A DNA stretch of 64,000 nt, taken from positions 1,536,744 through 1,600,743 of the forward strand of contig ONZQ02000009.1 of NCBI GenBank assembly GCA_900312665.1, in the 5' to 3' direction. The stretch's first letter is position 1. Each line of letters starts with the position of its first letter. The stretch is from Cephalotrichum gorgonifer. Its lineage: Eukaryota > Ascomycota > Sordariomycetes > Microascales > Microascaceae. Positions 10,905 to 21,414 of this stretch are shown here, piece by piece. A model generated the notes under the pieces. The model had not been told where the DNA came from. It did not search any database and saw only the letters and a list, made by a program, of their open reading frames with translations. The translations under genes and the position numbers were made by a program.

Positions 10905-11674
10905 TGTCAGAAGTGTTGACTGATGATATCTGGGAATTGTGATTGGAGCAGTTTCGTGTGATTTATACGCGTTTTGTCTCTTGGCCGGTCCGCTGGCAAC
11001 GGAGGGTTATTGCCTCCGCTCAGTGGGCGAGAGGCGGGATGGGTGATCTTAAGTTCTCGCCGACTCCGGTCCTTAGATCCTGTGGTAGGACAGCTGATGG
11101 GACAAGAGAAGTGGGTACTGGAGCTAACGAAAGTAGTCGTAGTGTATGATTAGGATGGCTGGTGTCACAGAAACAGTGGGGCATAGGATCCATGAATTGA
11201 GGCTCTACTCGAAAATTGGTTGGAAGGATCGGTCAAGGCACCCAGGTGGCAGCCTAATCAGGGCTATAACCAGTCGTAGTCAGGCATGAGAATATTTTTA
11301 GAGTTCGAGAACCCGTTTCATAGGATCGTCTTACAGCTCGTTTTCGTCACGAAGAAGTACGGTCACTATCCGCGAAATAAGATCACATCGTGTGGTTAGA
11401 TCAAGTAAGACATGTAATTGTTTGAGTTCCTAACATAAGTGAAGCCCTGCATTCTAGTTCCGTTTATTTCGAGAGTAGGTACGAGATATAAGAATAGATC
11501 CAATGACTCTTTCCTGTAGTGCTATTGCTGGCCCAGGGGTGAGCCCAAAACACACGCATGTTTTCTTTCAACGATGGAAAGAGTGTAAGAACAAGTATAA
11601 AAATAAGTTAGATAGGCGGCGTGGAAGGGGAGAGCAAGAAAGCTTTCTCCACCACTAGGCTAGCAAGCTTTCGA
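10905..11674. other. Intergenic region upstream of MBL gene and 3' of Cu-ATPase
   Basis: 770 bp, the promoter side of the minus-strand MBL gene and the 3' flank of the minus-strand ATPase. ORFs here are short. I see no RNA gene or repeat. Confidence 0.5.
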
Positions 11675-14600
11675 TCAGACGATGTTTACCGGGCCTCCGA
11701 GTCTCAAGAGAAACATGGACAGAGCGGCAAGGATGACGGGTATAACGCTGACCATCTCGCCCAGGCCCGCGTATGCGGGCGGGATTCGAAACTTGACCCA
11801 AGCGCCGCTCGCCATGGTGACGGCCAGGATGTTATAAACGGCAGACCAAGCAAAGTTGAATGCCATCCGACGAAAGGACGCCCTGCTGACGTTGAGCAGG
11901 AAGGGGATCCCGTCGAGGCCGTTCAAGAGAACTACGTCGGCAGCGCCCTGCGTGACCTCGCTGCTGGACACGCCGCCGCCCATCTGGACCCCGACGTCGG
12001 CCTGTGCTACGGCGACCGCATCGTTGGTGCCGTCTCCGCAGAACATGACGAGCTTTGTCTTGTCTTTCATCAGGGAGGCGACGTAATCGCGCTTCTCTGG
12101 CGGGGTGCGCTGGCTGGCTATGTTTTCCAAAGGTATGCCGACGGCGGCGGCCACGGCCTCGACAGCGACGGGCTGGTCGCCGGATACGAGATGGAGCTCG
12201 ATGTTTCGAGACTTGAGGTCGGCTATGACGCGTGCGGCCTCGGGGCGGATCCGGGCGCTCAGACCAAAGACGAGAGTGGGGATGGAGTCGCGAGCGATGA
12301 CGAGTATGGAAAGACCGGCTTGTTGAAGCTGCACTACCTGCTCCAGAGCCTCGGCGTTGGTCCACAGGGCATTTCCAGCCTGGAGTCTCCATCCATTATA
12401 GTCCGCCAAGATACCTCCGCCAGGGATGACCCGGACATTAGAAACACCGGTCGCCGCCTTGATATGCTGATTTTGTGTCTCGAGGTGCTTTTCAACCGCG
12501 GCCGAAACCGGATGTTTCCCTCCAGCGACGAGGGCTTTGGCCAAGGCGAGACTTTCATTCTCATCTCCTTGAAGAAGTACTTGTTGAGTGACGGTAAGTT
12601 CATCGTCGGTAATGGTGCCAGTCTTATCGAAGACGACATCCGTAGTCTTGCGAGCACGTTCCGTGGTCTCCGCGGACTTGATAATGACGCCACCCCTAGC
12701 TGCGATACCTCCCGCGACAACCAGGACCATCGGGACAGCAAGCCCTAGAGCACAGGGGCAGGCGACGGCGAGTGTGGCGACCGCATATGTGACAGCGTTA
12801 CCAATCCCTTTGCCTGGGCCATAGCCAAGAACTGTCATCCCGACCGCAAGCCAGATGACCAGGATAAGGACAGAAACGACTGCCATGGTCGGGACAAACC
12901 AGCCAGCGACATTGTTAGCCAGGTCCTGAATCTTTGGTTTGGAGGCTGCCGCTTCTTCGACCAGCTGGGCGATGTCGGTGACCGTGTTCTTCCCAGGTAG
13001 GCGTGTGAGCTGGGTCACGACTGTCCCACCACCGTTGACTGTTCCGGCAATCAAGGCATCCCCATTCTTCTTGAGGACAGGCAAGGACTCCCCCGTAAGC
13101 ATGGACTCGTCAACATCGGTTTCGCCGGAGATAATGACGCCGTCTGTGGGCACGCGCGAGTGGGGCAGAACCTTGAACCGGTCTCCGTACTGAAGCAGAC
13201 GTGCGTCAATCTTGCGCTCCCCGTCGTCGGTGATGAGGAGAGCGGTGAAGTTCTGCTTTGATCGCATGGAGACTGCTGCGATGGCCCGGACCCGCGCGTA
13301 TGCGGCGACGAGTCGGCCAGCGAGAATCAAGGTGACGAGCATCGTGCTGGTCTCGAAGAAATACCCTTCCTCTAGGGGGTTGCCGGCCATCTCGAAGCCG
13401 AATGCCACGAGGGAGTAGACGTAGGCTGCGGTGATGCTCATGACTACGAGCATGTCCATGTCGACTGTGCGGCTATACCAGAGAGCAGATAGGGCTGGGA
13501 GGTAAAATTCGGAGATTGCGATGCTCTGTACCATGGTACCAAGCACGAGAGAGACTATCCCCTCGGTCTTCCTTCCGACCAGACCGTCACCCCAGGCCAG
13601 CGTCGCGACGGGAATTGTCAGCGCAGCTGCGAGAGAGGTCTTTACGAGCTGAGCCCAAAGGGTGCGTCGGCTGTTCTCAAGCTGTGGGTCACCTCGAGGC
13701 GGGGCGAGGCCGCGACATCGGTCCTCGATGAGGGCAAAGAGGTCGCGAGCACCAATGATGGTCGGGTCGTAGGCCAGTCGGACAGCTGTGCGGTCGAGAG
13801 TCTGCACGTCGGAGACGCCTCGCGGTGGAGCCGCTGCCAGCCGCTTGGCCTCTGACGGCGGTGCCAGTATATCCAGGAAGTGATCTCCGGTGACGACTCT
13901 GCTCAGCGAGAAGCCACTAGCGGTCGAGGCAAAGCGAAGGACCTCCTTCGCATCTGTGATTGAAGTATCGAGATTGAACTCGCCGTTGGCCATAACAAAG
14001 TTCACTCGAGCTTGAGACACGCCGGTGATGGTCCCGAAAACACGCATCAGTTTATCGGCGCAGGTAGTGCAATCCATGCCGCTGATTAGGAAGCTGACGG
14101 TTTCGGTGCTGATATTCTTCTCACTGTCAAGCTCCTTGTGGCTTTTTCCCTTCTCGTCGTTTCCGATCAGCTTGGCAGCTGGTACCACAGCATGCTCCAC
14201 CGCTCCTGAACCATGTCCTTTGTGACGGTGACCGTGGCAGGAATGCTTCTCCCGTCCTTTAGTAGCGGCAGAAGACCTGGGCTTCTTCTTCCGCGAGCAG
14301 CATGTTTCGAGGGAGGCCGTGCCGCGATCGAGCACGCTGCGGCAGATACAGCGCAATTGTTCGAGGTAGCTGCTGTATTGGTCGAGAGCAGCTTGGAGGT
14401 GCGATTCACAGGCCAATTCAACCTTGTGGCCGTTGCCGTCGTGTTCGTGCGGATGGTCCGACGATACTGTCGGGAGACCCCTGTTAGCGCAAGGCAACCG
14501 GAAACCGCGGGATGTGGGAGATAGAGTTGACAGGGGAATATCGACTTACCATCGTGCATAGGGTCATCCCCGCAAGTCTTGCCGCATTCGAGTGCCGCGA

Positions 14601-14829
14601 CAGCGTAGATGCACGTCTCTGTATTACTAGTTTCAGCACTGCAATTGAGGGAAATGAAGGGATCCGCCCACCTACCATCGCAACGTTCTTTATCTCCGCA
14701 GCAGGTCGAAGCCGAGGAAGATAGACTGGCCGAGTCAGAATGGTCGCCGCAGGGGTGGTGGTTCTCCTGCGTCTGGGCCTGGGGCGGTGGCTCACTCGCA
14801 CCGGCTCCTGCACAGCACGATGAGCCCAT
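11675..14829 (-). CDS. Cu(+)-transporting P1B-type ATPase
   Basis: Two exons (14550-14829 and 11675-14466, intron 83 bp) give 1023 residues. The first ~210 residues are Cys/His-rich, with CC pairs at residues 5-6, in STCCGDK and in LETCCSRK, and an HSCHGHRHKGHG cluster, then one heavy-metal-associated domain with GMDCTTC (Cys near 226 and 229). The ATPase core is complete: TGES near 551, the CPC metal site near 663-665, the DKTGT phosphorylation site near 707, the class-specific HP near 745 and GDGTND near 904. CPC with HP places it in the Cu/Ag P1B group. The CC-rich N-terminus recalls fungal copper-detoxification pumps (CRP1/CrpA type) rather than the Golgi Ccc2 type, which usually has several clean HMA domains; this is inference. 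It would export copper across the plasma membrane. It diverges from a Zn2Cys6 regulator 771 bp away. Confidence 0.95.
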
Positions 14830-15600
14830 GGCTAATTAGAAAGTAGGGGGATGTACGCAAGACGTTGAAGTTAGGTTGAGACTGGGGTTTCCGAGAGAGA
14901 ATTGGTGTCCTGGGTGAGGGGAGGAAGATCATCAAGGCAGATGGAAGGGAATTACCTACCGCTATTTAAATTGACAAGACGCGGGCGGAAAATTTGGCCA
15001 CTGCTTCCGATATCTTGGACGGCCTCAAGGACCGCCCGCTCCCGAAGGTGACATTGCCTCGCGTCAGCTCCGAGCAGTGGCGCCCGAGGAACATCGAACG
15101 ATGGACCGCGGCGTGAAATTTTATGTGGGTCTCAACTTGGACAGGAGCGGCCATAACCATCGCCGCGCCGCTCCGCGCCGCTCCGCCCCGCCTGCTCGAA
15201 CGAGCGCCGACCACCCTGCCGGACCCGGACGGCCTGATATCACCTTATCCTACTACCCCGCAATTATTATTCCCGGTACTGTGATCTATAAGATTCTCTG
15301 CGTGAAACGGCCCATGTGGGATGGTTCAAAGCTGCCGGAACGACGAGGAGGACGGAGATATTGGTTCGTTACTGTGCCAAGACCTCGGCAAAACTTCGGG
15401 ACTGTTTTCGGCCTTGATGCTCGGTCACGGCCCACTCAAACGTCCGCTCCGTTGTTTCGTCATTTCGCACCTTGCTCCTCTTCCAACTCCCAGGCTTATG
15501 CGCTATCTTCGTACGTCATGCACTACAGGGAAGCGGCAGCAAGGACAAATCTATTATTCGGCCTTATAGTAGACCGTGCACATTCATTAATGCTCTAAAA
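14830..15600. promoter_or_regulatory. Divergent promoter region, Cu-ATPase / Zn2Cys6 regulator
   Basis: 771 bp between two divergent starts. On the ATPase side a TATTTAAA box lies at about 14963-14970, some 135 bp from its ATG. GC-rich short repeats of gccgctccgc type occur near 15163-15185. ORFs crossing it have no family resemblance. Confidence 0.5.
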
Positions 15601-17790
15601 ATGGAGGCTGAACCATCTGCCTCCTCCCCGGACGCCGGCGGTCCCCAGCGCAGCACTCGCGTCCACGGTCGCCCCACCCTCCGATCCTGCTACAACTGCC
15701 ACAGGCGAAAGATTCGGTGTGATAAGAAACTCCTCTGCTCTTCCTGCTCCCGTGTCGGCAAATCATGCCTCTACCCACCACCTGGACAACCGGTCCGGCG
15801 GCCGAGGAGGACGACGATGGCGTGGGTGGCGAGCCGCCTCTCCGACCTCGAGAGGTTCCTACCGACAGCTGCCGAAGGGCCCGAGTCGAGTCAGCCATTC
15901 TCGCCGAGTTCGGCGACTCCGCCTGCGAGAGCCGAGAGATCGGCTGTGGCATCCACCCTTGCGGACTCGGAGCAGTTCTTTGGGGAGGAGGTCTTGGTTC
16001 AGGACGGATCGCGGACCCAGTACTTCAATGAGATTCTTCTCTCTAGGGTAATAGAAGAGGTAATGGGCCCCCTATTCGGCGGAGAGGACGTTATTTTCCT
16101 CGTCGGGGAAGCATGTTGACGAGACGCCACAGCAACAAGACATCCAGCCCGCCCTGACGACGACGCTGGCGCGCAACAACCAACTGGAACTTCGTGAAAG
16201 TTCAGTCCATAATCCGATGGGGATACTCTCCGCTACGTCTTCTACGCATACATCCTCTAGCTTCTTCCCTTCTGCACAGACGGCACTCAGACTGTGGAGC
16301 ATATACCTCGAGAGGGTCGAGTCATGCACCACCCTAAAAGTCCTACATGTCCCCACCGACGAGGTCAGGGTGTGCGCTACCATCGATGACCTAGCAAATG
16401 CCCAGCCCGAGAACTTGGCGTTGTGCTTCGCCATCTTCTACGCGGCAATAGGAACATTGCAGCCTGGCGAAACCCAGACCCTGCTTGATGGGGATCTCGT
16501 AGCGTGTCAGTCGCGATACAAGGCTGGATTCGAGCAAGCCTTGGCAGAAGCGGAGATTCTCGATAACCCAACTCTGACGCTACTATGTGCCTTGACAATA
16601 TACCTGGTAAGTTTTATCATCGACTTGGAAATCGTCAAAGGGGATGAAAGAGGCGCACGATCGCTCAACAAAACGTCGCTTAGTCCGCACTCCGAATCTA
16701 CAACCGTGGAAAAGGCATCTGGATCCTCAACGGCCTAGCAATCCGTATAGCCCAGTCCATGGGCCTCCATCGCGATGGTGACCGCCTCCGCCTCCCTGTT
16801 TTCCAGGCCGAGCTCCGCCGCCGCGTCTGGTGGCACCTGCTAGCCCGCGACAGTCGAGCCGCGGAAGACTACGGACTCCAAAAGCTATGTAATATGCGGT
16901 CCGATGCCGACCTGCCCCTGAACCTCGATGATAGGGACCTCTACGCCGATATCGCGGAGCTCCCCCCACCGAGACCCGGCCTGACCGACATAACATTCAC
17001 TCTCATCGGGTATCACATCGCTCTCGCCGTGCAGCGTCTGGCCGGCATAGTCGCTGCCTCGACACCGCCGTCCCCGCCACAGGAATCCGTCCGAAGGGAG
17101 ATCATCGACGAGACGAGGACACGGGTAGAGGAATGGCTGCAGCACTGCAATCCCGTGATACCGAGACACCGTCTCGCGCTACTCTCGTCACGTCTCGCAC
17201 TCCGCAAGGCCGACCTTATCTCCCGGCAACAGTGGCTGGCCCTCAACCACCCCGACTCCCACGGAGCATTCGCGACGGAAGAGGACCTAGTCGAGACCCT
17301 CGAGGTGCTAGAGTTGGTTCTGCAGATGTGGAACGACGAGATGCTGAAGCCGTACTCGTGGATGTGGAGGGCCAATCCCGAGTATCATATCATCATGTAC
17401 CTGCTATGGCACTTGTGCGTGCGACCGGAGGGGCGGAATGTTAACAGGGCGTGGAACATGGTCGGCCGGCTGTTCGCGATGGATCAGGATATTGGGGAAT
17501 GGCCGGGCGCTAGGGGGGCGGTGTTGACGGCTTTGAAGGAACAGGCGGAGGAGGCACGCGATTCGCGGCGGCGTCGTGGGAGCACCGCTGGGGCGGAGAG
17601 AGAGCCCATTCAGCCCGCAATGTTAGCCGAGGATAAACCTGATGAGGCGGTTGACACTCGGGACCGTTCTGAGCAGGCACCGGGAGCCGCCGAACACGTA
17701 TCGCAGCCGGATATGGAGTACATACCGGAGTGGGGCTCGTTCTTTGAAGCATTGCAGCTCGAGGGGCAAGACTTCCCCGGCATGCTCTAA
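15601..17790 (+). CDS. Zn2Cys6 fungal transcription factor
   Basis: Three exons (15601-16047, 16112-16606, 16684-17790) give 682 residues. The zinc cluster begins at about residue 31: CYNCHRRKIRC then DKKLLCSSC and SRVGKSC, spacing C-2-C-6-C-5-C-2-C-6-C. The fungal-trans middle homology region covers roughly residues 300-480, with LNGLAIRIAQSMGLHRDG and ELRRRVWWHLLARD, the most conserved blocks of that domain. The C-terminus is acidic and Glu/Pro-rich, a plausible activation segment. It should be a nuclear DNA-binding regulator recognising CGG-type half-sites. The start at 15601 is the first ATG giving a normal short lead to the zinc cluster; the longer upstream frame has no resemblance. Divergent placement next to the copper pump makes a regulatory link possible but unproven, since known copper regulators are of a different class. 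Confidence 0.92.
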
Positions 17791-18275
17791 TCTTTTCTCG
17801 ACTCTACATCCACGTCCCACGGCGACGAGTTCCCTCGAACCTAGCCCCTGTTTGGCGCGGGCGGGCATTGATTCCCTCGGAGAATGGTTTGTACACCGTA
17901 TTTCGGCCCTGCAGTGACGTGGTTCTCCTGTGCTGGCAACCGATTTTCGGTGTTATCCAATCCGTTGGGCTGTTCAGTTCAACCGGGGTCCGATTTAACT
18001 CGTCGAGATGCCTTCTATTATCCCACGCAGGATGGGACTTGCTGTCCATCTAGGTTGGAATCTAATACCACAGTAATATTACTAGAGGCGATCTCTAGTT
18101 GTCGCAGTCTCTCCTATTCTATCCATATCGTCTCATCGGTGGCTTCTCGTGCAAATATGTCTATCCTTAGACTCATCCTCCTCTTTGAGCCTCTGTGGGT
18201 ATCACCAGTCGATTCAATCTCCGGACTAAAGGAGCGCCGCCTGTCCTGCAAGGCATCCCTGCTGCCCAGCCGGCT
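17791..18275. other. Convergent 3' intergenic region
   Basis: 485 bp between the 3' ends of the Zn2Cys6 regulator and the YwbE-type gene. Only short unspliced ORFs; nothing further seen. Confidence 0.5.
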
Positions 18276-18872
18276 CTAGGAGTCAAAGTGTCCAGCAACG
18301 TGGTGACTAACTGCCGCTTCATCGCCCTCAAATACACCACATACAGGGCATTTCAAAACCTCGCTAGTTCCCTCAAAACTTGCTCCCGTCGGTGCCTCGG
18401 GCTCATTCTGGGCCACTTCCTCGCTGTTTTCTTCTGTAGCTCCGGACGGGTGTGCCTTCCCTCGTCGCCCCTTCTTCGGCTTAGCTTCCTTAACATAGGC
18501 GTCGAGACCGATCTGCTGCTGCGAAGCAGGGACCTCTTGGCCATTTCCTCGGTGCCGTGACGCGCTATAATCTAAGTCCAGGAAAGAGGACGCCGCAACC
18601 GCTCCCCTGCTCCCGCCAGCTGCACCTGGCTGCGTCTCTGAATCTCGCGCCAAGTCGTCCACCATAGCTTGCACCCGTCCTACGCGGCCATCGGTGAGCC
18701 GTACCTTGATCCCGCGGGGGTGGTTGCCTCGCGTGAGGACGTTCTGTACGGTGCCGGTGACGGTCCTTCCCGTCGGCTGATCGGCTTTCAGGATGATCCT
18801 GACGGCGGCTCCCGCTACTACGCTGTTAGTAGTCGGGACATGGGCCGATGTCGAAGCGATACCGCGGCGCAT
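18276..18872 (-). CDS. YwbE-family (DUF2196) protein with C-terminal CCHH zinc finger
   Basis: Intronless, 198 residues. Residues about 16-70 match the bacterial YwbE/DUF2196 pattern: VRIILKADQPTG, a GTVQNVLTRG turn and GIKVRLTDGRVGRVQ. A low-complexity basic and acidic linker follows (KPKKGRRGK and a Glu-rich stretch). The last 25 residues form a putative zinc finger, C175-x2-C178-x11-H190 with H191 and H195 nearby, of the size of UBZ-type ubiquitin-binding or small CCHH fingers. The DUF2196 fold is small and beta-rich and has been thought to bind nucleic acid, but its role is not established. I infer a nuclear or nucleolar RNA- or ubiquitin-related protein. Its start at 18872 faces the F-box/ankyrin gene. 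Confidence 0.82.
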   Translation of the reverse strand: MRRGIASTSAHVPTTNSVVAGAAVRIILKADQPTGRTVTGTVQNVLTRGNHPRGIKVRLTDGRVGRVQAMVDDLARDSETQPGAAGGSRGAVAASSFLDLDYSASRHRGNGQEVPASQQQIGLDAYVKEAKPKKGRRGKAHPSGATEENSEEVAQNEPEAPTGASFEGTSEVLKCPVCGVFEGDEAAVSHHVAGHFDS

Positions 18873-19537
18873 GGCGACGTGTTTCTTTATGTGGGTTTAT
18901 GTAGGGAGGAAACTGGTGATGCGACCTAGAGAAGTGAGTGAAGCGGGATATTTTTCCACAGCCGTGGCTTGTGCCGTGTGGTGTGCTTAGTCATGCGTCG
19001 CGGTGGCGGGATTGTTACTACACTAAGTTGCTATGCCACCTGCCACGCGCTGGCCGACTTCAACCTGACAAAGTAGTAATACGCGTGCCACAGATCGAAG
19101 TAATCCTCCCTGGTGATGCACCATAGTTATTTACCATATCTCTGTCCTGGCCTCTTCAGGTCTCTATCTCCACGTGTTCCTCACATATCGCAGCGAATAT
19201 TCCCAGGCTAAGAAGAGAGTAATTTCCCCAGCACGGGGTTTAGTGTCAAGACTTGCCCACTTCTTGCTGTACACAGGCGATGTAGCAATTCCATCTAACC
19301 ACAGCGTCTAAAATCTCGCATTCTGCTGCCTAACTAGTGCGCACCATATTTCTTTCCATCTTGCATTGCTCTCGCACTACGACCTTTACTATTGAAAAAC
19401 CACCCTTTTTCCATCCTGCATTACTTTCGTATTACAACTTCTACTACTGAAAACCACCCTTGGGCAGATCAAGCCGTCGTACAACCACTCGGCACGCCGA
19501 ACTCTCACAGCCTCTCAACGAAATCCTTAACGGCACG
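18873..19537. other. Divergent intergenic region, YwbE-type / F-box-ankyrin
   Basis: 665 bp of C/T-rich sequence towards the F-box start, including two near-repeats of a segment containing accacccttt(t)tcca or accacccttggg around 19398-19465. It should hold both promoters. Confidence 0.45.
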
Positions 19538-20964
19538 ATGCTCGCGGATTTGCCAAACGAACTGCTCTGTGGCATTGCCGATTGTCTAGAGTCAGAGCGC
19601 GATGTCAACGCCCTCGCCCGAGTGGACCAGAAGCTTTTCCATCTGCTAGACCCCTATTTGTATCGCCGCAACGGCCAGCAGTCTGGATCCTCGGCACTGC
19701 GCTGGGCCGCCAGGCACGGCCGAGCCGGAACCGCGAGAAAGGCGATTAGGGTGGGGGCGAGCGTGGAATGTCGTGAGCCGGCTCAACAGCATGGAGGAAG
19801 GAAGGTTCACCACTCTATCGAAGACTGCTCGCCGTTGTTTCAGGCGATCACCCGTGGCCATTCCGAAATAGTCGAGATTCTCTTGGAGGTCCCCGCTCTC
19901 TGGATGTCAATCACCCCAACCTGTATGTCCACACGCCCCTATATTGGGCTGCCGAGAGAGGCCATGCCGATATCGTCAAACTACTACTCGGCCACGACGG
20001 GATTCTTCCAAACCTCGCAGACGAGGATGGCGACAGTCCGCTATCGTACGCAGCTAAGGTGAACGGGGTTGTGGTAGTCGAAGCACTGCTGCGCTTGGAT
20101 AAAGTCGACGCCGACCATAAGAATTCCCAGGGGAGGACGCCACTCTCGCTAGCTGCAGAGGCAGGCAATTTAGATGTCACTCGATTGCTGCTAAGCTCGG
20201 GGAGGGTTGAGCCCGACTCTGTGGATCGCAATCGTCAGACGCCATTCTCGTGGGCTGCCCTTGCTGGCAACGCTGAGATGGTGAAGTTGATATTCGAGGC
20301 AGGTCACGGCAAAGTTAACCCAGCCTCGAGGGATAAACACGGTCGAACGCCGCTCTTCCATGCTACAACGATGAGCCTCCAGGACAAAACAGCTCGAGTT
20401 CTCCAGGCGCTCTTCGAAATAAAAGGAGTTGACCCAGATTCTCCAGACAATGAAGAGATGACACCGCTAGCACATGCCGCCAGGTTTGACAATGCCATGG
20501 CGGTTCAGGTGCTTCTGGACTCTGGAAGGGTCAATCCGAACGGAACTTATCGGGGGATTGGACGGACCGCGTTGCATGGTGCAGCAGAGATGAACAGCGA
20601 GGAGGTTGTTCGCGTCCTACTCGACCATGATGATGTCGACCCCAATATTGCCGACAATGACGGCCATACACCGTTAACTAGGGCTGCCATATATGACGCC
20701 GAAGACATCGTCCGCATACTTCTGCAGTCGAGCAGGGTCACGGACCACGACTGCAAGGACGTAGACGGCAGGACGCCACTCTGGTGGGCTGCTCGGAAGG
20801 ATCGCCTCTCTACCGGTGAGGTACTTTTGAGTCATGGGAGGGTGGACATCGATTGTGAGGATAATGAAGGCGTTACTCCGTTAATGGTGGCTACCAACTT
20901 TGGGCATACCCACTTCGTAAAGTTGATGCAACAATCAACTGGCAAAGGTATGCTGGGGTCCTGA
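19538..20964 (+). pseudogene. F-box plus ankyrin-repeat protein, reading frame broken once
   Basis: The first frame from ATG at 19538 opens with an F-box (MLADLPNELLCGIADCLE) and runs into an ankyrin repeat (SPLFQAITRGHSEIVEILLE). At 19886-19902 the ankyrin coding jumps to another frame: the next repeats (TPLYWAAERGHADIVKLLL, then GRTPLSLAAEAGNLDVTRLLL and at least six more) run open to the stop at 20964. One base missing near the CCCC run at 19891-19894 would join both parts into about 475 residues. No intron fits, because coding resemblance continues on both sides with no gap. The intact form would be a substrate adaptor of an SCF-type ubiquitin ligase or a related scaffold. Either the gene is recently inactivated or the assembly has an indel error. 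An upstream in-frame ATG at 19460 is a weaker start. Confidence 0.75.
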
Positions 20965-21414
20965 CGGAGATAAGAAGCCCTTTCGGGCCGAAATACGATC
21001 TGAAGAAGCTTTTGGGCCGACTAGAAGCAAGGCATACCTGTAATTTGGCCGACCGGTATGTATGAAGACATTCGAAGAGCGGCATGGGCTTGCGACTTGA
21101 TACCATGTGGGATTATAAAATTAGTGGACATTTTAGAGTACGATAGTGGTAAGCTACGTAAAAAAACAGCCTAATACGGAATAAGTTCATATATGTTACA
21201 ACCAGGTTTATAAGGAATAGTCCCCGAGGTATAAGCTGTGATATACAATGGTTTCTAGGTCTACTATATAGGTCTATTATCTAGGTAGGTGGCCACCCCT
21301 AAGAATCGAGGTCGAAGATGAATGGACCACGAACAGTATGAGACGCTGGTACGTGACCCCATACAGATGTATAGAAGTTGCCATATCGGTGAAACTTCCC
21401 AACCCCCTCCAACC
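20965..21414. other. Convergent 3' intergenic region
   Basis: 450 bp between the ankyrin gene and the MFS gene 3' ends. AT-rich around 21110-21290, with no gene seen. Confidence 0.5.

Noticed and set aside
11621..12748. 375-codon ORF on the plus strand opposite the Cu-ATPase
   Set aside because: It mirrors the ATPase codons; the minus strand carries all conserved ATPase motifs.
14625..14670. Possible 37-bp intron (gtaggt...ttgcag) in exon 1 of the Cu-ATPase
   Set aside because: Too short, and removing it breaks the frame, while reading through keeps it open with Cys-rich sequence like the rest of the N-terminus.
15077..15598. 173-codon ORF upstream of the Zn2Cys6 regulator
   Set aside because: Composition is that of a random GC-rich frame, no motif, and it overlaps the divergent promoter.
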